From assembly GCF_000013385.1 (NCBI RefSeq), contig NC_007760.1:1861001-1925000 (forward strand): a stretch of DNA of 64,000 nucleotides, written 5' to 3'. This document shows, piece after piece, positions 51,384-61,478 of the stretch; the stretch's first letter is position 1; each line of letters begins with the position of its first letter. The notes under the pieces are model-generated. The model had not been told where the DNA came from. It was given only the letters and a program-made list of their open reading frames with translations, and did not search any database. A program made the position numbers and the translations under genes. Source of the DNA: Anaeromyxobacter dehalogenans 2CP-C (lineage in GTDB: Bacteria; Myxococcota; Myxococcia; Myxococcales; Anaeromyxobacteraceae).

Positions 51384-53591
51384 GTGCGCGCCGCTTTCAT
51401 GCTCAGGATCCACCGGGAGATCGCGCGGGACGCGGCTCGGGCCGCCGGGGTTCCCCTGGCCCAGCTCGTGGCCGTGGCGCCCGCGGAAGCCCCGGGGGCG
51501 GTCACGCTCGCGGTCGAGGGCCCTGCCCTCTCCTCCCGCACCCTGAGGGGTCGGATCGCCGCCCTCCTCGCGGCCGAGCCGGGCCACCTTCCCGCCGGGC
51601 CGCTCCTCACCGCGCCCCGGGCGTTCCGGCTGACCGCGCCCTGCGAGCCGGCCCTGGCGCGCGCCCTCTGGCCGGACCACCGCCAGCCGCCGGCCGCGAC
51701 CTCGGTGTTCTTCCGCCTCCAGGCCGGCCCCGGCGACGCGGTGCTCCTGCGCCTGGTCGCGGCCGGCCGGCTCGACGCGGGCGAGCTGCGCGCGCTGGAC
51801 GCGGTGGCGCGGCTGGCGGCGGGCCGGCTCGCGGGCGAGAGCTACCGCCGCGAGGCGGCGGGGCGGCGCGCCGCGTACCGCGTCTACCAGGAGGCCGCCG
51901 GCGAGCCGATCCTGGTCATCGACGCCGAGACCGGGCGGCTGCTGGAGGCGAACCAGCGCCTGTCCCAGCTCACCGGCTGGGGCCGCCAGGAGCTGCGCCG
52001 CCGCACGCTGGGGCGGCTCGTGGAGCACCCGGCGCTCGACGCGGGCGCGCTGCTGGAGGCGCTCTCGGCGGCCGCGACCGCCTCGGTGGACGACGCCCGG
52101 CTGCGACGGCGCCGCGGCGAGCCGGTGCCGGTGGCGCTCACCAGCGCGCGCATCGAGCTCGACGGGCGCCCGGTGCTCCACCTCATCGCCCGCGACGTGA
52201 GCCGCGAGCGGCGCGCGATGGCCGAGCAGCGGGAGGCCCGCGAGCTGCTGGCGGCGCTGCACCTCGCCGGCGCCCACCTCAGCGTCGAGACCGACGAGGA
52301 GGCGGTGTACGGGGTGCTGGCGCGCGAGCTGGCGCGGCTCGGCTTCCACTGCGGCGTGCTCGCGCCCGCGCCGGACGGGCCGCCGGCGCTCGCGTGGCGG
52401 TTCCTGTCGTTCCCGCTCCCGCTCCGGCGCGCGCTCGATCACGCGCTCGGGACGCCGCTGGCGGAGGTCCGGGTGGATCCGATGGAGGCGCCGCTGCTGC
52501 GCCGGTGCCTGGCGGAGCGCCGGACGGTGCACACCGACCGGCCGCGCCGCGCCGCCGCCGGCCTGCTCGGCGCGGCCACGCCGCTCCAGCTGCGGCGGCT
52601 GGCCCGGCTCGTCGCCATCCGGCGGGTGATCCTGGCGCCGCTCCTGCGCGAGGGGCGCGCCGCGGCCGCGCTGGTGGTGGCGGCGCCGCGGGTCCGGCGC
52701 AGCGATCCGGAGGCCATCGACGCGTTCGCGCTGCAGGCGTCCATCGCGCTCGACAAGGCGCGCCTGGTGGGCGCGCTGCGCGACGAGCGCGCCCGGCTGG
52801 AAAGCGAGGTGGAGCGGCGCACCGCCGAGCTGCGCCGGGCGGTCGCGGCGCTGGAGGCGGCGGACCGGCGCAAGGACAACTTCCTCGCCAACGTCTCGCA
52901 CGAGCTGCGCACGCCGCTCGTGACCGTCCTCGGGTACGCCGACCTGCTGCTGGCCGAGAAGCTGGGCCCGCTCGCGCCGCGGCAGCGCACCGCGCTGCAG
53001 GTGGTGGCGAGCAGCGGCCGGCGGCTGCGCGCGTTCATCGAGGAGCTGCTGGAGCTGTCCCGCCACGAGCTGGCGCGGCCGGCCGAGCCGCTCGCGCCGT
53101 TCCCGCTCGTGGACGTGATCACGCAGGCGGTGGTGGGGCTCGCGCCGCGCTTCGCCGAGCGCGGGCTGCGGGTCCGGGCGCGCGTGGCGCGGGGGACGCC
53201 CGCGGCGCTGGGCCAGCGCGAGCGCGTGCTGCAGGTGCTCGTCAACCTGCTCGGGAACGCCGAGCGCTACGCGCCGGAGGGCTCGGCCATCCACCTCGCC
53301 GCCGCGGCGATCGGCGACCGGGTGGCCGTCTCGGTCACCGACCGCGGGCCCGGCATCCCGGAGGAGCACCAGGCGCTCATCTTCGAGCGCCTGTACCAGG
53401 TGCGCGACGACCGCGCGCCACGCCGCGAGGGCGGCGCGCTCGGGATCGGGCTCGCCATCGCGAAGGGCATCGTGGAGGCGCACGGCGGGGAGATCCGGGT
53501 CCGGTCGCGCGTGGGCTGGGGCACGCGGTTCCGCTTCACCCTCCCCGCCGCGCCGACCGGGCCCGCCGGGCGCGAGGTGGACGCCTCGTAG
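51384..53591 (+). CDS. Multi-domain sensor histidine kinase (PAS, GAF-like)
   Basis: This 735-residue soluble kinase has an N-terminal Ala-rich region of unknown type (about 1-165), a PAS domain (about 170-275; [20 protein letters not shown]), a GAF-like domain (about 285-460) and a coil. HisKA follows ([20 protein letters not shown], phosphoacceptor His at about residue 510). The ATPase domain has [40 protein letters not shown] and [18 protein letters not shown]. The start is either GTG 51384 or ATG 51399; neither has a strong ribosome site. No cognate regulator is adjacent. Confidence 0.85.
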   Translation: MRAAFMLRIHREIARDAARAAGVPLAQLVAVAPAEAPGAVTLAVEGPALSSRTLRGRIAALLAAEPGHLPAGPLLTAPRAFRLTAPCEPALARALWPDHRQPPAATSVFFRLQAGPGDAVLLRLVAAGRLDAGELRALDAVARLAAGRLAGESYRREAAGRRAAYRVYQEAAGEPILVIDAETGRLLEANQRLSQLTGWGRQELRRRTLGRLVEHPALDAGALLEALSAAATASVDDARLRRRRGEPVPVALTSARIELDGRPVLHLIARDVSRERRAMAEQREARELLAALHLAGAHLSVETDEEAVYGVLARELARLGFHCGVLAPAPDGPPALAWRFLSFPLPLRRALDHALGTPLAEVRVDPMEAPLLRRCLAERRTVHTDRPRRAAAGLLGAATPLQLRRLARLVAIRRVILAPLLREGRAAAALVVAAPRVRRSDPEAIDAFALQASIALDKARLVGALRDERARLESEVERRTAELRRAVAALEAADRRKDNFLANVSHELRTPLVTVLGYADLLLAEKLGPLAPRQRTALQVVASSGRRLRAFIEELLELSRHELARPAEPLAPFPLVDVITQAVVGLAPRFAERGLRVRARVARGTPAALGQRERVLQVLVNLLGNAERYAPEGSAIHLAAAAIGDRVAVSVTDRGPGIPEEHQALIFERLYQVRDDRAPRREGGALGIGLAIAKGIVEAHGGEIRVRSRVGWGTRFRFTLPAAPTGPAGREVDAS

Positions 53592-53607
53592 CGTCGCCGT
53601 CCGTGAG

Positions 53608-53652
53608 AAAAAAAAACGGCGCCCGCGCGCTCCCTGGAACGCGCGGGCGCCG
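53608..53652 (-). terminator. Intrinsic terminator of the outer-membrane protein gene
   Basis: CGGCGCCCGCGCG (53617-53629) and CGCGCGGGCGCCG (53640-53652) pair over 13 bp with a 10-nt loop. On the minus strand the stem is followed by nine Ts (53616-53608). This is a textbook Rho-independent terminator, 44 bp after the gene's stop codon. Confidence 0.9.
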
Positions 53653-53695
53653 GGCTGCGGCGCAGGGGGGAAAGGCGCCGCCGCCTGATCCGTGC

Positions 53696-54259
53696 CTAGA
53701 AGCGCACGCCGACGTGGCCGGCCAGCTGCAGGTCGATCCGCGTGGTCGAGTCCTGCTCGCCCCCGAGGCCGTCGTACGCGCTCATGGTGTCGCGCGCGGT
53801 GACGCCGACGACGATCGGGCCGCGCTCCACGTTCGCGCCGAGCTCGCTGTACCAGACGAAGTCGGTCTCGGAGTCCACGTTGAGATCGCGGAACTCGTAG
53901 GTGCGCGCGCCCACGCCGACGCCAACGAACGGCTTGAGCGTCCAGTCGGCGGTGATCGCGATGGGGTACTGGCCCTGCAGGCCGACGTCGTACTGGAACA
54001 GGTCGAGCTTGGCGTCGCCGTACTGCTTCGCCTCGGTGGGCGACCACGCGAACGAGCCGACCACGGCGACGTACGGGTGGACGTCGTACTTGAGCTTCAG
54101 GCCGAGCAGGAACGCGTCCTTGAGCGTGTCGCGCTGGTCGCCCAGGCCCAGGTAGGCGCCGGCGTACGGCGAGATCTCGAACTTGCGCGCGGGTTCCTGC
54201 GCCTGCGCGGTACCCGCCATGCCGACGAGGGCGGCGACGACGATGAGCAGCTTCTTCAT
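53696..54259 (-). CDS. Outer-membrane beta-barrel protein
   Basis: This 187-residue protein has a signal peptide ([23 protein letters not shown]) and a mature part of alternating beta strands ending in Phe ([11 protein letters not shown]), the usual C-terminal signature for barrel assembly. Strand motifs include [34 protein letters not shown] and [16 protein letters not shown]. It resembles the OmpA/OmpW-like small-barrel class. Its dedicated strong terminator suggests a highly expressed single-gene unit. Function unknown. Confidence 0.82.
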   Translation of the reverse strand: MKKLLIVVAALVGMAGTAQAQEPARKFEISPYAGAYLGLGDQRDTLKDAFLLGLKLKYDVHPYVAVVGSFAWSPTEAKQYGDAKLDLFQYDVGLQGQYPIAITADWTLKPFVGVGVGARTYEFRDLNVDSETDFVWYSELGANVERGPIVVGVTARDTMSAYDGLGGEQDSTTRIDLQLAGHVGVRF

Positions 54260-54457
54260 GGTGACCTTCTTTCTTGAGAGACGCTGGCCGGACCGGCCCT
54301 CGGTGGAGGACCGCGCCGGCGCGTCCAGCGGTATTGCATCCGTCGCGCCGGAGCGGATCCGGGCGGAATGCCGCGATCTCCGGCGCCCGCGGTGCCCGAC
54401 GCGTCGGAGGACGGACAGCGTCCTGTCGGCGCGGTGAACAGGCCCGCCGGCGCGCGC
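54260..54457. other. Intergenic region with no recognised gene
   Basis: This 198-bp gap would hold the promoter of the outer-membrane protein gene. GAAAGAAGGTCAC near 54260 contains its ribosome site. I see no clear -35/-10 pair and no small gene. Confidence 0.4.
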
Positions 54458-56221
54458 TCAGGCGCCCGCGAGCGCGCGCCGGAGCGCGGCCTCCGCGCCG
54501 GCGCGCGCGACCTCCCGCCGCACCCGCTCCTCCGGGTCGAGCGCCCCGTCCGCCGCGGCGAGCGACCAGCGCGCCACCTCCAGCGCCGCGCGGCACACCC
54601 GGTAGAACGGCAGCAGCCCCGGCGGCGCGCCCGGCGCAGCCGCCCGCACCCGCTCCGCCAGCGCCTGGCCCTCGGAGCGCGTGAGGCCGAGCGCGAGCTC
54701 GGCGCCGGCGACGTCCCAGAGCGCGTCCTGGCAGCCGGCCAGGCCGTGATCCGCGTGGTGGTCGAGCGCGTCCGCCTTCACCAGCGCGCCGTCGCGGCGC
54801 ACCAGCCAGTCCCAGGCGTCGGCGGTCCCGTCCACCGCCACCGGCCGCGCCGACCGCGCCACCTCCGGCAGCCGCGCCGCCGCCGCCTCCAGGCCCGGCC
54901 GCGCCTCGCCCCCGAGCGCCTCGCGCGCGTTCGCGCCCGCCGCCTCGAGCAGCGCGGCCGGCGCGGCGCCGTCCTCCGGCGCGGCGGGGAACGCCCGGGC
55001 GACGAACGCGAGGTGGCGCCCCACCGCGTCGAGCAGCGCCGCCCGCCCCGGCGGCCGGCGCGCCGCCGGCAGCGGCGCCGCGTCCTCCAGCCAGGGCAGG
55101 AACAGGAAGCCGTGGCGCAGGGCCGCCGGCGGGGGCCCCAGCCCTGCGCCCGCGAGCGCCCGGGCGCGCGCGAGCGCCGCCTCGCCGGCCTCCCCGAGGC
55201 CCGCGAACCGCGCCACCCAGGCGCGGCCGCCCGCGCGCAGCAGGTACTTCCGCCGCTCCCGCCACCCCTGCGACGGCGGCCACCGGCCCCGCTCCCCGGG
55301 CGCGAGCGCGTGGCGGCGCCAGGCGCCCGCGGAGAGGTCGGCCGGCGGCGCGTCGGCGGGGCCGACCGCGTCCTCGGCCGCGCGGTGCAGCGCCAGCGGG
55401 TGATCCGCGAGCAGGAGCGCCTCGAAGGGCACGTGGTGGCGGGGCGCGCGCGCCCAGCGGTCGAGGATCTCCGGCCCGGCCTCCGGGCCCGGCCCGCCGG
55501 CGTGGCTCGGGAACAGGTGCACCCGCTCCGCGGGGACGCCGAGCGCCTCCAGCGCGGCGACCGCGGCGGCGAGGCTGCTCCCCGACTGCCCCGGCCCCTC
55601 GTCCGCGACCGCGAAGACGCCGCGCCGCGCCGCCGCGAGCCGGGCCGCGAGCGCGGGCCCGAGGCGCACCTCGCGCCGGAACGGCGGGCCGACGGGGCGC
55701 ACCGTCGCGAGCGGCGCCGCCAGCCCCGCGCCGGCGGCCACCGCCGCGGCGAGGCCGGGCCCGATCGACCGGATCCCGAGGACCACCGCGTCGGAGCCGA
55801 CCAGCGGCCGCGCGGCGGCGGCGTGGCACTCCGGGTACACCGCGTAGAGCGCGTGCCCCTCCGCCCTGCGCAGGCGCACGGCGGCCGGGAGCGGCAGCCG
55901 CGCGAGCGGCGCGAGCAGCTCCGGCCCGGGCGGCGTCGCCCGACCGCCGGCGCGCCAGGAGGCCCACAGCGCGCGCGCCAGCGCCGCCAGCACGCCCAGC
56001 GCGGCGCGATCCACCGGGCCCCCGTCGTCGGCGCCCGCCGCCTCCCGCTCGGCGTCCGCCAGCCCCTGCGCGAGCGCGGACGCCTCCACCAGCGCGCCCG
56101 CGAGCTGGCCGTGGCGCTCCGGCCCCGGCGTCGCCGCCGCCGCGCCGGCCAGGCGCGCCCGGAGCGCGGCGAGCGCCGCGCCGGGCTCCGCCTCGCGCCC
56201 CCGGTCGCCGAACCAGCGCAC
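54458..56221 (-). CDS. Phosphoribosyltransferase-like protein with a kinase-like C-terminal half
   Basis: This 587-residue protein has two recognisable parts. Residues about 120-240 contain [20 protein letters not shown] and the PRPP-loop-like segment [20 protein letters not shown], close to the D-E-G-P-G-x-S-G-S-S pattern of phosphoribosyltransferases. From about residue 275 the protein has [20 protein letters not shown] and later [20 protein letters not shown] and [20 protein letters not shown], suggestive of an aminoglycoside-phosphotransferase-like kinase fold. No catalytic HGDxxxxN is plainly visible. The GTG at 56221 sits 3 bp after the phosphatase stop. Function is not assignable. Confidence 0.6.
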   Translation of the reverse strand: MRWFGDRGREAEPGAALAALRARLAGAAAATPGPERHGQLAGALVEASALAQGLADAEREAAGADDGGPVDRAALGVLAALARALWASWRAGGRATPPGPELLAPLARLPLPAAVRLRRAEGHALYAVYPECHAAAARPLVGSDAVVLGIRSIGPGLAAAVAAGAGLAAPLATVRPVGPPFRREVRLGPALAARLAAARRGVFAVADEGPGQSGSSLAAAVAALEALGVPAERVHLFPSHAGGPGPEAGPEILDRWARAPRHHVPFEALLLADHPLALHRAAEDAVGPADAPPADLSAGAWRRHALAPGERGRWPPSQGWRERRKYLLRAGGRAWVARFAGLGEAGEAALARARALAGAGLGPPPAALRHGFLFLPWLEDAAPLPAARRPPGRAALLDAVGRHLAFVARAFPAAPEDGAAPAALLEAAGANAREALGGEARPGLEAAAARLPEVARSARPVAVDGTADAWDWLVRRDGALVKADALDHHADHGLAGCQDALWDVAGAELALGLTRSEGQALAERVRAAAPGAPPGLLPFYRVCRAALEVARWSLAAADGALDPEERVRREVARAGAEAALRRALAGA

Positions 56222-56223
56222 GC

Positions 56224-56793
56224 TCAGGCCCGCGTGGACGCCTGCCGCGCCGCCTCCGCCGCCGGCCCCGCCCCGCGCCCGTCGTGCAGGTGGCGCCAGG
56301 CGATCGCCCCGAGCGCCTCGAGCGTCGGCACCGGCCAGGCCGCTCCGGCCTCGCCCCGCACGCGCGCGGCGAACGCCGCGAACGCCTCGAGCTGCTCGGG
56401 GCTGGGCGAGATCACCGGCCGCGCGTCCTTCGCCCGCGCCAGCGCCTCCAGCGGCGGGACCCCCCGGGCCACGAGCACGCAGAGCGCCACCAGCGCGCTG
56501 CGGCCGATGCCGTACTGGCAGTGCACGAGCACGCGCTCGCCCCGCCGCAGCCCCTCGCACGCGAACGCCACGCCCTCGCGCAGCCGCTCCTGCGAGACCG
56601 CGCAGGTGTCGGGGGTGGGCAGGTGCAGGAGCTGGATCCCGCACGCGCCCAGCGCCCCGGCGTCGTCGCAGGCCTCGCCGCGGACGTCCAGCACCCGCCG
56701 GATCCCGTGCTCGCGGGCGAGCCGCTGCGCGGCCTCGGCCGGGAAGCAGGCCCCGACCGCCAGGCCGGGCGCGACGAAGTGCAGGTCGATCAC
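56224..56793 (-). CDS. Dual-specificity protein phosphatase family protein
   Basis: This 189-residue protein has the Cys-phosphatase loop in [20 protein letters not shown] (HCx5RS) and a general-acid Asp candidate in [11 protein letters not shown]. Upstream are [20 protein letters not shown] and [13 protein letters not shown], as in dual-specificity phosphatases. Its targets might be protein, lipid or small-molecule phosphate. Tight coupling to the PRTase/kinase-like gene suggests they act on one phospho-substrate. Confidence 0.82.
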   Translation of the reverse strand: MIDLHFVAPGLAVGACFPAEAAQRLAREHGIRRVLDVRGEACDDAGALGACGIQLLHLPTPDTCAVSQERLREGVAFACEGLRRGERVLVHCQYGIGRSALVALCVLVARGVPPLEALARAKDARPVISPSPEQLEAFAAFAARVRGEAGAAWPVPTLEALGAIAWRHLHDGRGAGPAAEAARQASTRA

Positions 56794-56867
56794 CCCGGAA
56801 CGTTGCGCCCGCCGGCGCGCCGCGGCACGGGGGCGAGCCCCGCGCGGCCGCCCGCCGGCGCGCGCGC

Positions 56868-57209
56868 TCAGCGGCCGAGCGGCAGGACCACCGTCCCCGC
56901 CTCGCTGACCTCGAGCGGCCGCTCGATCGCCACCGCGCCCTCCGGGGACTCGACGCGGATGTCGAGCCGGTAGGCGCCGTCCGGGAGCCTGACCGGATGG
57001 TGCACCAGCGCCTGCCCGGCCGGCACCTGCAGCTCCGCCCGGCGCACGAGCTCGGCGCCGCGCCGGACCTCGACCTCGAGGCCGGTCGCGCCCGGGACGC
57101 CGCGCAGATCGTAGACGAGCTCCACGTCGCGCGGCGCGGCCCGGAACAGGAACGCGCCGACGCCGAGCGCGCCGGCGAGCAGGAGCAGCCGGAGCAGCCG
57201 TCGCCTCAC
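56868..57209 (-). CDS. Small membrane-anchored hypothetical protein
   Basis: This 113-residue protein has an N-terminal membrane segment (LLRLLLLAGALGVGAFLF) and a beta-rich periplasmic domain (VELVYDLRGVPGATGLEVEV, RAELQVPAGQALVHHPVRLP, YRLDIRVESPEGAV). No family recognised. The GTG start at 57209 overlaps the TGA of the preceding gene (GTGA), so it belongs to the Mrp operon. Confidence 0.65.
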   Translation of the reverse strand: MRRRLLRLLLLAGALGVGAFLFRAAPRDVELVYDLRGVPGATGLEVEVRRGAELVRRAELQVPAGQALVHHPVRLPDGAYRLDIRVESPEGAVAIERPLEVSEAGTVVLPLGR

Positions 57210-57700
57210 GTGCGGTCCTTCTTCGCCCGGCGCCCCCGGGGCGCCCCGGCGCGCCGCGCCTTCACCTCGGCCTTCACCTCCGGCCGCGGCGTCCCGCCCT
57301 CGACCGAGGGCTTCAGGCGGATCTCCGCCTTCACCTCGATGGCCGTGGTGGAGAGCGCCTTCAGGAACTCGCGGCGGACCGCCTCCGACTCGAGGAAGCG
57401 GCGGACCTCGTCGGAGAACACCCGCAGGACCTCGCCCTTGGCGCCCTGCGCCTGCTGCCCGATGAACGCGATGACGTCCTTCGGCAGCTTCCAGTCGCGC
57501 GCCAGGCGCCGGGCGCCCTCCTCCGTCATGAAGAGCGCGCCCACGCCCGCGAGCAGCGCCTTCTTCACGGTGTCGGGGATGAGGCCGCGCACGCCGGGGC
57601 CGGCCGCGGCGTCCGGCTCCAGCCCGGCGTCCTCGAGCGCGTCGTCGGGGGGCTCCCCCGCCGGCACCTCGTCGTCCTCGAACGGCGGCCGCCCCTCCAC
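57206..57700 (-). CDS. Hypothetical protein of the Mrp operon
   Basis: This 164-residue protein has an acidic N terminus (EGRPPFEDDEVPAGEPPDDA), a helical core (LIPDTVKKALLAGVGALFMT, EEGARRLARDWKLPKDVIAF) and a basic tail (KAEVKARRAGAPRGRRAKKD). The core resembles phasin-like or coiled myxobacterial proteins, but I cannot name it. GAGGAGG lies 5 bp before the GTG at 57700. It starts 14 bp after the Mrp gene. Confidence 0.65.
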   Translation of the reverse strand: MEGRPPFEDDEVPAGEPPDDALEDAGLEPDAAAGPGVRGLIPDTVKKALLAGVGALFMTEEGARRLARDWKLPKDVIAFIGQQAQGAKGEVLRVFSDEVRRFLESEAVRREFLKALSTTAIEVKAEIRLKPSVEGGTPRPEVKAEVKARRAGAPRGRRAKKDRT

Positions 57701-57714
57701 GGCGCCTCCTCGCG

Positions 57715-58800
57715 TCAGGCGCGCGGCTGCGCGCCGATCACCGGCAGGCGCGGCGCCTTCAGCACCTGCGTGCTGACCGCGCCGGCCACGTTGCGTGCCA
57801 CGCTCAGGAACGCCTCGGCCTGCGGGCTGTCCGGCGCGCCCGCGACCACCGGGACGCCCTTGTCGCCGCCCTCGCGGATGGCGAGGTCGATCGGCACCGC
57901 GCCGAGGAAGCGGACGCCCATCTTCTCGGCCGCGGCCTGCGCGCCGCCCTTGTCGAAGATGGCCGTCTCGTGCCGGCAGTGCGGGCACACGAACGCGGAC
58001 ATGTTCTCCACCAGGCCGAGCACCGGGATGGAGACCTTGTCGAACATGAGCTTGGCGCGGATGACGTCGGCGAGCGCCACGTCCTGCGGCGTCGAGACCA
58101 GCACCACGCCGGCCGCGCGCACGTTCTGGGCGAGCGTGAGCGGGACGTCGCCGGTGCCCGGCGGCAGGTCGAGCACGAGGTAGTCCAGCTCGCCCCAGTT
58201 CACGTCGCGCAGCAGCTGCACCAGCGCGCCGGTGACCATCGGCCCGCGCCAGATCAGCGCCTGCTCGGGGTCGATGAGGAAGCCGATGGACATGACCTTG
58301 ATGCCGTGCGCCTCGAGCGGATCGAGCTTCTGCCCGTCGCGCGAGGTGGGCTTCTGGTCGAGGCCGGTGAGGATGGGCACCGACGGCCCGTAGATGTCCG
58401 CGTCGAGGATGCCGACCTTCGCGCCCTGGCGGGCGAGGCCCACCGCGAGGTTGATGGCGACGGTGCTCTTGCCCACGCCGCCCTTGCCCGCGCCGACCAG
58501 GACGATGTTCTTCACGCCCGGGGTGAGCGACGACTGCGCGACGCCCGGCGCGGAGCGGACCTGCGCGCCCCAGTGGAGCTCGACGCGCGCGAAGCCGGCG
58601 CGCCGCAGCGCACCCTCCACGTCGCGGCCGATGGTGTCCTTCAGCGGGCAGGCCGGGGTGGTGAGCTCCACCTTGAGGCGCACGGCGTCGCCCTCGACCA
58701 CGAGATCCTTGACCATCCCGAGGGAGACGAGGTCCCGGTGCAGCTCCGGGTCCATGACCTTCTTCAGGGCTTCGAGCGCGGCGGCGTTGTCGAGCGGCAT
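57715..58800 (-). CDS. Mrp/ApbC-type Fe-S cluster carrier ATPase
   Basis: This 361-residue protein has an N-terminal MIP18/DUF59 domain (about 1-85; LEALKKVMDPELHRDLVSLG). An Mrp P-loop ATPase follows, with the deviant Walker A GAGKGGVGKSTVAINLAVGL, LDADIYGPSVPILTG and DYLVLDLPPGTGDVPLTLAQ. The Fe-S-binding CxxC is CPHC in ENMSAFVCPHCRHETAIFDK. It acts as a carrier or scaffold for [4Fe-4S] clusters. It leads a three-gene minus-strand operon. Confidence 0.92.
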   Translation of the reverse strand: MPLDNAAALEALKKVMDPELHRDLVSLGMVKDLVVEGDAVRLKVELTTPACPLKDTIGRDVEGALRRAGFARVELHWGAQVRSAPGVAQSSLTPGVKNIVLVGAGKGGVGKSTVAINLAVGLARQGAKVGILDADIYGPSVPILTGLDQKPTSRDGQKLDPLEAHGIKVMSIGFLIDPEQALIWRGPMVTGALVQLLRDVNWGELDYLVLDLPPGTGDVPLTLAQNVRAAGVVLVSTPQDVALADVIRAKLMFDKVSIPVLGLVENMSAFVCPHCRHETAIFDKGGAQAAAEKMGVRFLGAVPIDLAIREGGDKGVPVVAGAPDSPQAEAFLSVARNVAGAVSTQVLKAPRLPVIGAQPRA

Positions 58801-58853
58801 GGGCGGCCTTTATAGCGGGCCGCTGCCGCCTTCTCAATCACAAGGGGCGCCGC

Positions 58854-59255
58854 TCACTCCAGCGCGTCCACCCGCCACCGCCCACCCTCGGCGACCACCA
58901 CGGCGCGCCGTCCCCCGCCCACGTCCAGCACCCGGGCGCCCCCCACGTCCCGCAGCGCCGCCCCCTGGCCGAGCAGCGCCCGCACGCGCTCGGCCGCCTC
59001 CCTCCCGGCCGGCCCGGCGCCGGCGGCGTCGGTGGCGAGGCGCGCCGGGGTGTAGGCCCCCTGCCAGCGCGCCGAGAGGAGCGCGTGCGCGTCCGGCCAG
59101 CGCCGCTCGCCCAGCGCGTCGGCGAAGCGCCGCAGCACCTCGCGGGCGGCGGCCTCGTCGAGGCCGGCCGGGGGCGGCGCCGGGGCGCGGGCGCCGGGCC
59201 CGGCGCAGGCGAGCGCGGCGCAGAGGGAGAGCGGGACGAGCCAGCGGGACGGCAC
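58854..59255 (-). CDS. Small lipoprotein of unknown function
   Basis: This 133-residue protein starts MPSRWLVPLSLCAALACAGP (GTG at 59255), with lipobox ALAC. The mature part has ARLxAAREVLRRFADALGERRWP-like helices followed by a small beta region (RVLDVGGGRRAVVVAEGGRW), similar in shape to NTF2-like domains. No ribosome site is obvious. Function unknown. Confidence 0.55.
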   Translation of the reverse strand: MPSRWLVPLSLCAALACAGPGARAPAPPPAGLDEAAAREVLRRFADALGERRWPDAHALLSARWQGAYTPARLATDAAGAGPAGREAAERVRALLGQGAALRDVGGARVLDVGGGRRAVVVAEGGRWRVDALE

Positions 59256-59324
59256 GGGCCGACCGATATCACCCCGGCCGCGGGCGCGCCACGCCGCGCG
59301 GCCGCCCGGTGATACGCTCCCGGG

Positions 59325-60269
59325 ATGCGGGTGCTCCGGTTCGAGGGCGGGCAGGTGCGGTCCGGCGGGGAGGAGCTGGCCGGGCCGGGCGCGCCGGTGT
59401 GGATCGACCTCGCCCCCACGCCGGAGAACATGGCGTTCCTGGCCGCGCGGTTCCGCTTCCACCCGCTCGCGCTCGAGGACGCGGCGCACGAGGACCAGCG
59501 CGTCAAGCTGGAGCAGTACACCGACAACCTGTTCACGGTCGTCCACCGCATCTCGCCCGCGCCGGACGACTCCGAGCTCGTCACCTACGAGGTGGACGCG
59601 TTCCTCACCGCCGAGGCGCTCGTCACGGTGCACTCGGCGCGCATCGCCGAGGTGGACCGGGCGTTCGAGCGGTGCGCCTCCGAGCCGGAGCTGCTCGCGC
59701 GCGGGGTGGACTTCGCGCTGTACCTCGTCCACGACGCCATCACCGACGCGCACTTCACGCTGGTGGACGCGCTCACCGCGGACGTGGAGGAGCTGGCCGA
59801 GTCGGTGCTCTCGGAGCGCCGGGACGAGAGCGACGAGGAGCTGCTCGACCGCGTCCTGACGGCGCGGCGGCAGCACGTGATGCTCCGCAAGCGCTTCGCG
59901 CCGCAGCGCGAGGTGTTCGCCACGCTGGCGCGGCCCGGCCAGGCGCTCGTGCGCGACCAGACTGCCGTCTACTTCCGCGACGTGGTGGACCACGCGGTGC
60001 GGCTCACCGAGGAGATCGACACCGGGCGCGACCTGCTCGCCTCGGCGATGGACGCCTACCTCTCGTCCACCAACAACCGGCTCTCCTCGGTGATGACGCG
60101 CCTGACGCTCATCTCGACCATCTTCCTGCCCCTCAACTTCATCGGCACGTTCTTCGGCATGAACCTCGACATCCTGCCACCGCGGGTGGCGGTGCCGCTG
60201 GTGCTCCTGTCGATGGTGGCGATGCCGGTCGCGATGTACGCGGTGTTCCGGCGGAAGCGCTGGCTGTAG
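59325..60269 (+). CDS. corA: CorA-family magnesium/divalent-cation channel
   Basis: This 314-residue channel has an acidic cytoplasmic N-terminal funnel (FHPLALEDAAHEDQRVKLEQ, DNLFTVVH), a long coiled stalk (ESDEELLDRVLTARRQHVML), and two C-terminal membrane helices. The signature GMN is present in FIGTFFGMNLDIL. It forms pentamers in the family. The 69-bp gap to the divergent lipoprotein gene has no clear promoter. Confidence 0.92.
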   Translation: MRVLRFEGGQVRSGGEELAGPGAPVWIDLAPTPENMAFLAARFRFHPLALEDAAHEDQRVKLEQYTDNLFTVVHRISPAPDDSELVTYEVDAFLTAEALVTVHSARIAEVDRAFERCASEPELLARGVDFALYLVHDAITDAHFTLVDALTADVEELAESVLSERRDESDEELLDRVLTARRQHVMLRKRFAPQREVFATLARPGQALVRDQTAVYFRDVVDHAVRLTEEIDTGRDLLASAMDAYLSSTNNRLSSVMTRLTLISTIFLPLNFIGTFFGMNLDILPPRVAVPLVLLSMVAMPVAMYAVFRRKRWL

Positions 60270-60272
60270 CGC

Positions 60273-61388
60273 TCACCGGCCGATCGGCACCACCTCGCCG
60301 CGCGCGCCGGGCGGCTGGACCCGCACCTCGCCCTCCTGGTCCTCGCGCCCGTCCACCGCGATCTCCACGTCGAGGAACCGGCGGATCACCTCGGCGTTGG
60401 TGGTGAGGTGCCGGGTGATCGCGGCGACGCTGTAGCGGGTCACCGGCACGACGCCGGGGGCGGCGGGCAGGATCCCGGCCGCGGCGAGCGCGGCCGGCAG
60501 GAGCAGCTGATCGCCGAGGTGCAGGTCCACCGCGGCGCCGCCGCGGAGGTGATCGCGCAGGCCGCCCACCGCGAGATCGGCGACCTCCTCCGGCGTCCGC
60601 TCGCGCGCGCTCACCGCGCCGTGGCCGGCGCGGGTCCGCTCGAAGGTGGAGACCAGCAGCACGTGCCCGCCGCGCGAGGCGCGCGAGGGCACCGGGACGC
60701 GCTCGGCCTCCGCGGAGATCCCCGCGTCGCGCAGGCCGCGCAGCGCGCGCGCGGCCTGCCGCTCCGCGACCTCGAACCCGAGCCCGCCCACCATCGACAC
60801 CACCTCGACGTCCTGCAGCGTGCCGCGGTGGCGCAGGTCGAGCGGCGGCATGGGGTGCGCCGGCTCGATGCGGGCCGTCATCTCGCCCCCGCCCTCCGGG
60901 TAGAAGCCGGCCGCCTGCAGCTCCAGGCCGAAGCGGAAGCCGAGCCGCGCCACCGCCGGCGCCCACACCAGCGCCAGGTAGTGGAACGTGGGCGCGTGGT
61001 CCTGGTGCGTGCCGCCGCGCAGCGTCAGCGTGGACGGCGCGCCCGCCAGCGCGAGCGGCCAGCACACCGTCTGGAACAGGAGCGGCGTCGAGCCGGCCGT
61101 CCCGATGTCGAACGCCCAGTCGCCGGCGCGCGGCGCGTGGCGCGGCCGGAACTCGAGCGCGCTCGAGCCGACCTCGTCGCCGGCGAGCTCCGCCTCGACG
61201 ATGCGCGCGGTGGCGCGCGCCGCCTCGCGGTGCTGCGGACGCAGCCCCGGCTTGAGCCGGTTCTCGCGGATGCGCTCGATGGTGAACGGCCGCCCGGTGA
61301 CCGCCGACAGCGCGAGCGCGGTGCGCAGGATCTGGCCGCCGCCCTCGCCGGCGCTGCCGTCCAGCACGATGGGGAGATCCGCCGGCAT
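60273..61388 (-). CDS. rtcA: RNA 3'-terminal phosphate cyclase
   Basis: This enzyme converts RNA 3'-phosphates to 2',3'-cyclic phosphates using ATP. The 371 residues have VLDGSAGEGGGQILRTALAL, RENRLKPGLRPQHREAAR, DIGTAGSTPLLFQTVCWPL, GGTHQDHAPTFHYL and GFYPEGGGEMTARIEPA. The catalytic His is expected in the HLGDQLLLPAALA segment. The ligase partner RtcB and the RtcR activator are not seen here, and no sigma-54 promoter is evident. Confidence 0.9.
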   Translation of the reverse strand: MPADLPIVLDGSAGEGGGQILRTALALSAVTGRPFTIERIRENRLKPGLRPQHREAARATARIVEAELAGDEVGSSALEFRPRHAPRAGDWAFDIGTAGSTPLLFQTVCWPLALAGAPSTLTLRGGTHQDHAPTFHYLALVWAPAVARLGFRFGLELQAAGFYPEGGGEMTARIEPAHPMPPLDLRHRGTLQDVEVVSMVGGLGFEVAERQAARALRGLRDAGISAEAERVPVPSRASRGGHVLLVSTFERTRAGHGAVSARERTPEEVADLAVGGLRDHLRGGAAVDLHLGDQLLLPAALAAAGILPAAPGVVPVTRYSVAAITRHLTTNAEVIRRFLDVEIAVDGREDQEGEVRVQPPGARGEVVPIGR

Positions 61389-61478
61389 CGGCGCAATGTA
61401 GTCCGGCGGCGCCGCGGCGTTAAGCGGTGCGTGGGCTGGGACGGCCGCCCCCTCCCCGGGGCGTGCTACAAGGCGCGG

